Origin: Qaidamihabitans albus
GTDB lineage: Bacteria; Actinomycetota; Actinomycetes; Mycobacteriales; Pseudonocardiaceae
Length of the DNA: 64,000 bases
Assembly: GCF_016464705.1 (NCBI RefSeq)
Contig: NZ_JAEHOB010000006.1
Span: 248,001 to 312,000 of the forward strand
Reading direction: 5' to 3'
A program made the translations under genes and the position numbers. A model generated the notes under the pieces. That model searched no databases. It was not told the DNA's origin and worked only from the letters and a program-made list of their open reading frames with translations. This document shows positions 60,505-64,000 of the stretch, piece by piece. Each line of letters opens with the position of its first letter. The first letter of the stretch is position 1.

Positions 60505-63500
60505 ATGGCCGGCACGGCTCGGCAGGCCGTGCGTGACGTACCGGCGAAGACTGATCCCGCGATCGCGGGACCGCCCCGGGGACGGGTGCGCGTCGACGTC
60601 CGCGCGCTGGAGCGCGCGCTGCGCGACGCGGTCGAGGGTGAGGTGCGGTTCGACACGGGATCCCTGGCGTTGTACGCCAACGACGCCTCCAACTACCGGC
60701 AGGTACCGATCGGCGTCGTCGTGCCGAAGACCCTCGACGACGTCGTCGCCACGCACCGGGTCAGCCACGGCTTCGGCGCCCCGATCCTCAACCGCGGCGG
60801 CGGCACCAGCCTGTCCGGGGAAACGGTGAACTACGCGGTGGTCATCGACCACACCAAGTACCTCACCGGCATCGGAACGTTCGACACCGGGCTGCGGCAG
60901 GTCACGTGCGAGCCGGGGGTGATCAACGAGCAGCTGAACATCGTCACCGGCCGGCAGGGACTGGTGTTCGGCCCCGATCCGTCGTCCCACTCCCGGTGCG
61001 CGATCGGCGGGAACATCGGCAACAACTCCTGCGGTATCCACTCCGTGCAGTCCCAGCTGTACGGGCCGGGACCGCGCACCTCCGACAACGTGCACGCGCT
61101 GGAGGTCCTCACCTACGACGGCGAGCGGTTCTGGGTGGGCGTCGACGAGGAGGACCGGCTCGACGAGATCATCGCCGCCGGCGGCCGCAAGGGCGAGATC
61201 TACGCGAAGCTGCGCGACCTGCGCGACCGTTACGCCGACGCCATCCGCCGCGGGTTCGCCCCGGTGTCGGAGGTACCGCGCCGCGTGTCCGGCTACAACC
61301 TCGACGAGCTGCTGCCGGAGCGCGGGTTCAACGTCGCCCGCGCGCTCGTCGGCACCGAGAGCACCTGCGTGACCGTGCTCCGCTCGACCCTGCTGCTCAC
61401 CCCGGCCATGCACCAGCGCACGCTGGTGGTGGTGCGCTATGCCGACATCGTGCGGGCCGGTGCGGAGGTCGCCGAGATCGTCGAGCGCTGGCGGCCGATC
61501 GGGCTGGAGGCCCTTGACGGCGAGCTCGTCCAGAGCCAGCAGGAACAGAACATGCAAGTCGAGGACATCGCCGAGCTGCCCGGTGATCGGCACGGTGCGT
61601 GGCTGCTCGTGCAGTTCGGCGCGGACACCGGCGAGGAGTCCCTCGGCACGGCGAACGAGTTCGTGCACTGGCTGCGGCGGGAGAAGGGTATTCGCGAGGA
61701 CGACATCGTCGTCGCGAAGAGCGTGCAGGAGGGTGGCAACAGCGAGGACATCTGGCAGATCCGCGAGGGCGGCCTCGGCGGCACCGCGTTCGCGCACGGC
61801 CGGGACAACTGGCCGGGCTGGGAGGACTCCGCGGTACCGCCCGCGCGGGTCGGCGAGTACCTGGCCGCTCTGCGCGCGAAGATGACCGAGTACGGCCTGC
61901 ACGGTGCGATGTACGGGCATCTGGCGCAGGGCTGCATCCACTCGCGCATCGACTTCGACCTGCGTAGCCGTGACGGCATCCGCAACTACCGCGCCTTTCT
62001 GGAGGACGCGGCCGACCTCGTGGTGTCCTTCGGTGGCAGCCTGTCCGGCGAGCACGGCGACGGCCAGCAGCGCGGCGAGCTGCTGGAGAAGCAGTACGGA
62101 CCGGAGCTGATCCAGGCCATGCGCGAGTTCAAGGCGATCTGGGACCCGGAGTGGAAGATGAGCCCGGGCAAGGTCGTCGATCCCTACCGCCTCGACGAGG
62201 ACCTTCGCCTCGGTACGGACTACAACCCCTGGCGGCCGGAGACGAAGCTGTCCTACCCGGAGGAGAAGGGCGACTTCGCCCACGCGGGGCTGCGCTGCGT
62301 CGGCATCGGCAAGTGCCGCAACCCGACGGCGACGCAGACCATGTGCCCCAGCTACCAGGTGACCCGCGAGGAGAAGCACAGCACACGTGGTCGCGCGCGG
62401 CTGCTGTTCGAGATGATGCAGGGCGACGTCGTCACCGACGGATGGCAGTCGAAGGAGGTCGCCGAGTCGCTGGATCTCTGCCTCGCCTGCAAGGGCTGCA
62501 CCAGCGACTGTCCGGTCACAGTGGACGTTCCCACGTACAAGGCGGAGTTCCGGCACCACCACTACCGGTCATGGCGGCGCTGGCGGCCACGGCACGCCTA
62601 CGCCTTCGGCTTCATCGACCAGGCCGCACGCCTCGCGGCCCGGATCCCCGGGCTGGCGAACGTGGCGACGCACGCGCCCGTGCTGTCCAGGATCGCGAAG
62701 TTCGCCGGCGGCATCGACCAGCGGCGGCCACTGCCCCGGTTCGCGCCGATGACCCTGCAGGAGTGGTTCCGCCGGCGCGGCGGGACCACCAACCCGAACG
62801 GCCGCCCGGTGGTGCTGTTCCCGGACACGTTCAACAACCACTTCCACACCGACGTGGGCGTCGCGTGCGTCGAGGAGATCGAGGCCGCGGGCTGGCGCGT
62901 GGTGATGCCCGCGCGGCACGTGTGCTGCGGCCGCCCGCTCTACGACTACGGATTCCTCGACGCGGCGGAACGCTACCTGCGCCGGGTGATCGACGAGCTG
63001 CGCGACTACGTGCGCGAGGACATTCCGATCGTCGGCATGGAGCCGAGCTGCCTCGCCGTGTTCAAGGACGAGTTGTTCCGCGTGCTGCCGCACGACGACG
63101 ATGCCCGGCGGCTGGCGAAGAACTCCTACCACTTCCCGGAGTTCTTCCGCACGTTCGGCATCGAGCCGCCCCGGCTGCGCGGACAGGCGTTGCTGTGGAC
63201 CCACTGCCACCAGCGCGCGACCGGGGGCACGGCACCCGGCGACGAGCTGCTGGAGCGGATGGGGCTCTCGGTGCGCAGCGTCGAGGGGGGCTGCTGCGGG
63301 CTCGCCGGCGCATGGGGATTCGAGGACGGCAAGTACGGCATCTCCATGGACTGCGGTGAGCAGGCGCTGCTGCCCACCGTGCGGGAGGCGGACGAGTCGA
63401 CCCTGGTCGTCGCGGACGGGTTCTCCTGCACCACGCAGATCGCCGACGCCGGAACCGGGCACGATGCCCTGCACACGGCACAGGTCATGCGGCACGCCCG

Positions 63501-63654
63501 CGGCCGCGGGGAGCGCGTGCCCGGCAGACCGGTACCGCCCGTCGCGCGCCGGGCGCTGCGGACCGGGCTGGCCGTGAGCGCCGCCGTGGGCGGCCTGTCC
63601 GCAGCGGGCTGGTCCGGGACACGGCTCGTGCGCCGCCTGGCAGGACGCCGATGA
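60505..63654 (+). CDS. FAD-binding/(Fe-S)-cluster oxidoreductase, D-lactate dehydrogenase-like, with terminal TM segment
   Basis: A 1049-residue fusion. The FAD_binding_4 part shows NRGGGTSLSGETVNYAVVIDHTKYL and GNIGNNSCG; the FAD-oxidase C-terminal part has GSLSGEHGDGQQRGELL. The iron-sulphur region contains LCLACKGCTSDCPVTVD with a preceding Cys set (CVGIGKCRNPTATQTMCPSY), followed by CCG-type domains (RHVCCGRPLYDYG, GGCCGLAGAWGFE). Oxidation of a 2-hydroxy acid to 2-oxo acid with quinone or cytochrome as acceptor is expected. A short hydrophobic tail (GLAVSAAVGGLSAAGW) may anchor it. AAAGGAG precedes ATG 60505. Confidence 0.9.
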   Translation: MAGTARQAVRDVPAKTDPAIAGPPRGRVRVDVRALERALRDAVEGEVRFDTGSLALYANDASNYRQVPIGVVVPKTLDDVVATHRVSHGFGAPILNRGGGTSLSGETVNYAVVIDHTKYLTGIGTFDTGLRQVTCEPGVINEQLNIVTGRQGLVFGPDPSSHSRCAIGGNIGNNSCGIHSVQSQLYGPGPRTSDNVHALEVLTYDGERFWVGVDEEDRLDEIIAAGGRKGEIYAKLRDLRDRYADAIRRGFAPVSEVPRRVSGYNLDELLPERGFNVARALVGTESTCVTVLRSTLLLTPAMHQRTLVVVRYADIVRAGAEVAEIVERWRPIGLEALDGELVQSQQEQNMQVEDIAELPGDRHGAWLLVQFGADTGEESLGTANEFVHWLRREKGIREDDIVVAKSVQEGGNSEDIWQIREGGLGGTAFAHGRDNWPGWEDSAVPPARVGEYLAALRAKMTEYGLHGAMYGHLAQGCIHSRIDFDLRSRDGIRNYRAFLEDAADLVVSFGGSLSGEHGDGQQRGELLEKQYGPELIQAMREFKAIWDPEWKMSPGKVVDPYRLDEDLRLGTDYNPWRPETKLSYPEEKGDFAHAGLRCVGIGKCRNPTATQTMCPSYQVTREEKHSTRGRARLLFEMMQGDVVTDGWQSKEVAESLDLCLACKGCTSDCPVTVDVPTYKAEFRHHHYRSWRRWRPRHAYAFGFIDQAARLAARIPGLANVATHAPVLSRIAKFAGGIDQRRPLPRFAPMTLQEWFRRRGGTTNPNGRPVVLFPDTFNNHFHTDVGVACVEEIEAAGWRVVMPARHVCCGRPLYDYGFLDAAERYLRRVIDELRDYVREDIPIVGMEPSCLAVFKDELFRVLPHDDDARRLAKNSYHFPEFFRTFGIEPPRLRGQALLWTHCHQRATGGTAPGDELLERMGLSVRSVEGGCCGLAGAWGFEDGKYGISMDCGEQALLPTVREADESTLVVADGFSCTTQIADAGTGHDALHTAQVMRHARGRGERVPGRPVPPVARRALRTGLAVSAAVGGLSAAGWSGTRLVRRLAGRR

Positions 63655-63683
63655 CAGAGCGTCCGAGATCCGGGGCCGCGCGA

Positions 63684-63709
63684 GGCCGATACCACTGGCC
63701 GATACCACT
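63684..63709. repeat. Tandem 13-bp repeat abutting the GH15 start codon
   Basis: GGCCGATACCACT occurs twice back to back (63684-63696, 63697-63709) and is followed directly by ATG at 63710. No Shine-Dalgarno is visible in it, so translation of the next gene may be leaderless-like, coupled, or start at the GTG three codons in. Confidence 0.6.
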
Positions 63710-64000
63710 ATGACGCCCGTGCCGAAGATCCTCCGCGAGTACGCGCTGCTCGCCGACGGGGAACGGGGAGCGTTGATCGGACCGCGCGGCGAGATCGTGT
63801 GGCTGTGCGCCCCCAGGTGGGACTCCGGTGCCGTCTTCACCGGGCTGCTCGGCGGCGAGGGTCGGTACACCGTACGCCCCGCCGACCCCTGGTTCGTGCC
63901 GGGCGGGTTCTACGAGGACGGCTCCCTGATCTGGCGGTCCAGGTGGCGCCGGTCGGGCGGTACCGTGGAATGCCGCGAGGCACTGGCGCTGCCCGGCGAT
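63710..64000 (+). CDS. Glycoside hydrolase family 15-like protein, N-terminal fragment
   Basis: The first 97 residues are present before the window ends: KILREYALLADGERGALIGPRGEIVWLCAPRWDSGAVF, LLGGEGRYTV. This matches the N-terminal beta domain of actinobacterial GH15 trehalase/glucoamylase-like proteins. The catalytic (alpha/alpha)6 barrel is beyond the edge. ATG 63710 is assumed; GTG 63719 is possible. Confidence 0.78.
   Translation, partial: MTPVPKILREYALLADGERGALIGPRGEIVWLCAPRWDSGAVFTGLLGGEGRYTVRPADPWFVPGGFYEDGSLIWRSRWRRSGGTVECREALALPGD

Noticed and set aside
60322-62562. 746-codon antisense frame over the FAD/FeS gene
   Set aside because: The plus-strand protein is a clear full-length family member; the antisense product has no recognisable domain.
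63652-63711. Short open frame MTERPRSGAARGRYHWPIPL overlapping the FAD/FeS stop
   Set aside because: Only 20 codons, formed largely by the tandem repeat, with no RBS and no similarity I recognise.

Overview
The window is 64 kb of very GC-rich, gene-dense DNA. Starts are often GTG, and overlaps of the ATGA or GTGA type are common. Several features point to an actinomycete, most likely of the Pseudonocardiaceae (Amycolatopsis-like): a conservon operon (CvnA-D), an NDMA-type zinc alcohol dehydrogenase, an Rv1733c-type protein, an MshC-like ligase and PucR-type regulators. The genus is an inference. No tRNA, rRNA, CRISPR array, insertion sequence or phage gene was seen. The first and last genes are cut by the window edges.

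Layout. (1) 1-8.5 kb holds a dormancy/hypoxia-type island: zinc ADH, DoxX-like protein, Rv1733c homologue, alpha/beta hydrolase, tandem universal stress protein, a GNAT plus acyl-CoA-synthetase protein (PatA type) and a CBS-BON protein. GGGAC-type palindromes like DosR/DevR boxes lie in its promoter regions. (2) 8.6-12 kb is a NitT/TauT-type ABC operon, followed by a large membrane patatin-like protein (12-14.8 kb). (3) 14.8-18.5 kb is an IclR regulator, NDMA-type ADH and ALDH module. (4) 18.7-22.8 kb is a conservon (cvnA-B-C-D) whose last gene overlaps a styrene-monooxygenase-type flavoprotein. NhaA and an orphan HATPase-like protein follow. (5) 25.0-33.9 kb is an eight-gene myo-inositol catabolic operon (iolC, aldolase, iolB, iolD, iolA, an IolE/IolH-like gene, iolG, a sugar isomerase). 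It has a clear sigma-70-like promoter with a tandem 13-bp operator. (6) 34-39 kb carries bluB, a PLP decarboxylase, an EamA exporter, a LysR regulator and an MshC/CysRS paralogue. (7) 39.1-57.4 kb is a large catabolic region: a Liv-type ABC transporter, two PucR regulators, and an operon of a haem-oxygenase-like diiron oxidase, Rieske protein, FAD reductase, ALDH, second Rieske protein, gamma-glutamyltransferase-like hydrolase and RidA. HbpS/GlcG, an MFS exporter and a large permease follow. (8) 57.5-63.7 kb is a TPP enzyme, an enolase-superfamily enzyme and a D-lactate-dehydrogenase-like FAD/FeS protein, then the start of a GH15 gene.

The most promising unexplained system is region 7. All six expected diiron ligands are visible in the oxidase. 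Its promoter and that of the permease 10 kb away share the palindrome GTGCACA-N17/18-TGTGCAC, placed 78-79 nt before each start codon. This suggests one regulon for uptake and oxidation of an unidentified, probably nitrogen-containing, substrate. Also notable are a dispersed inverted repeat that supplies the stop codon of two unrelated genes, and two families of 21-bp intergenic repeats.
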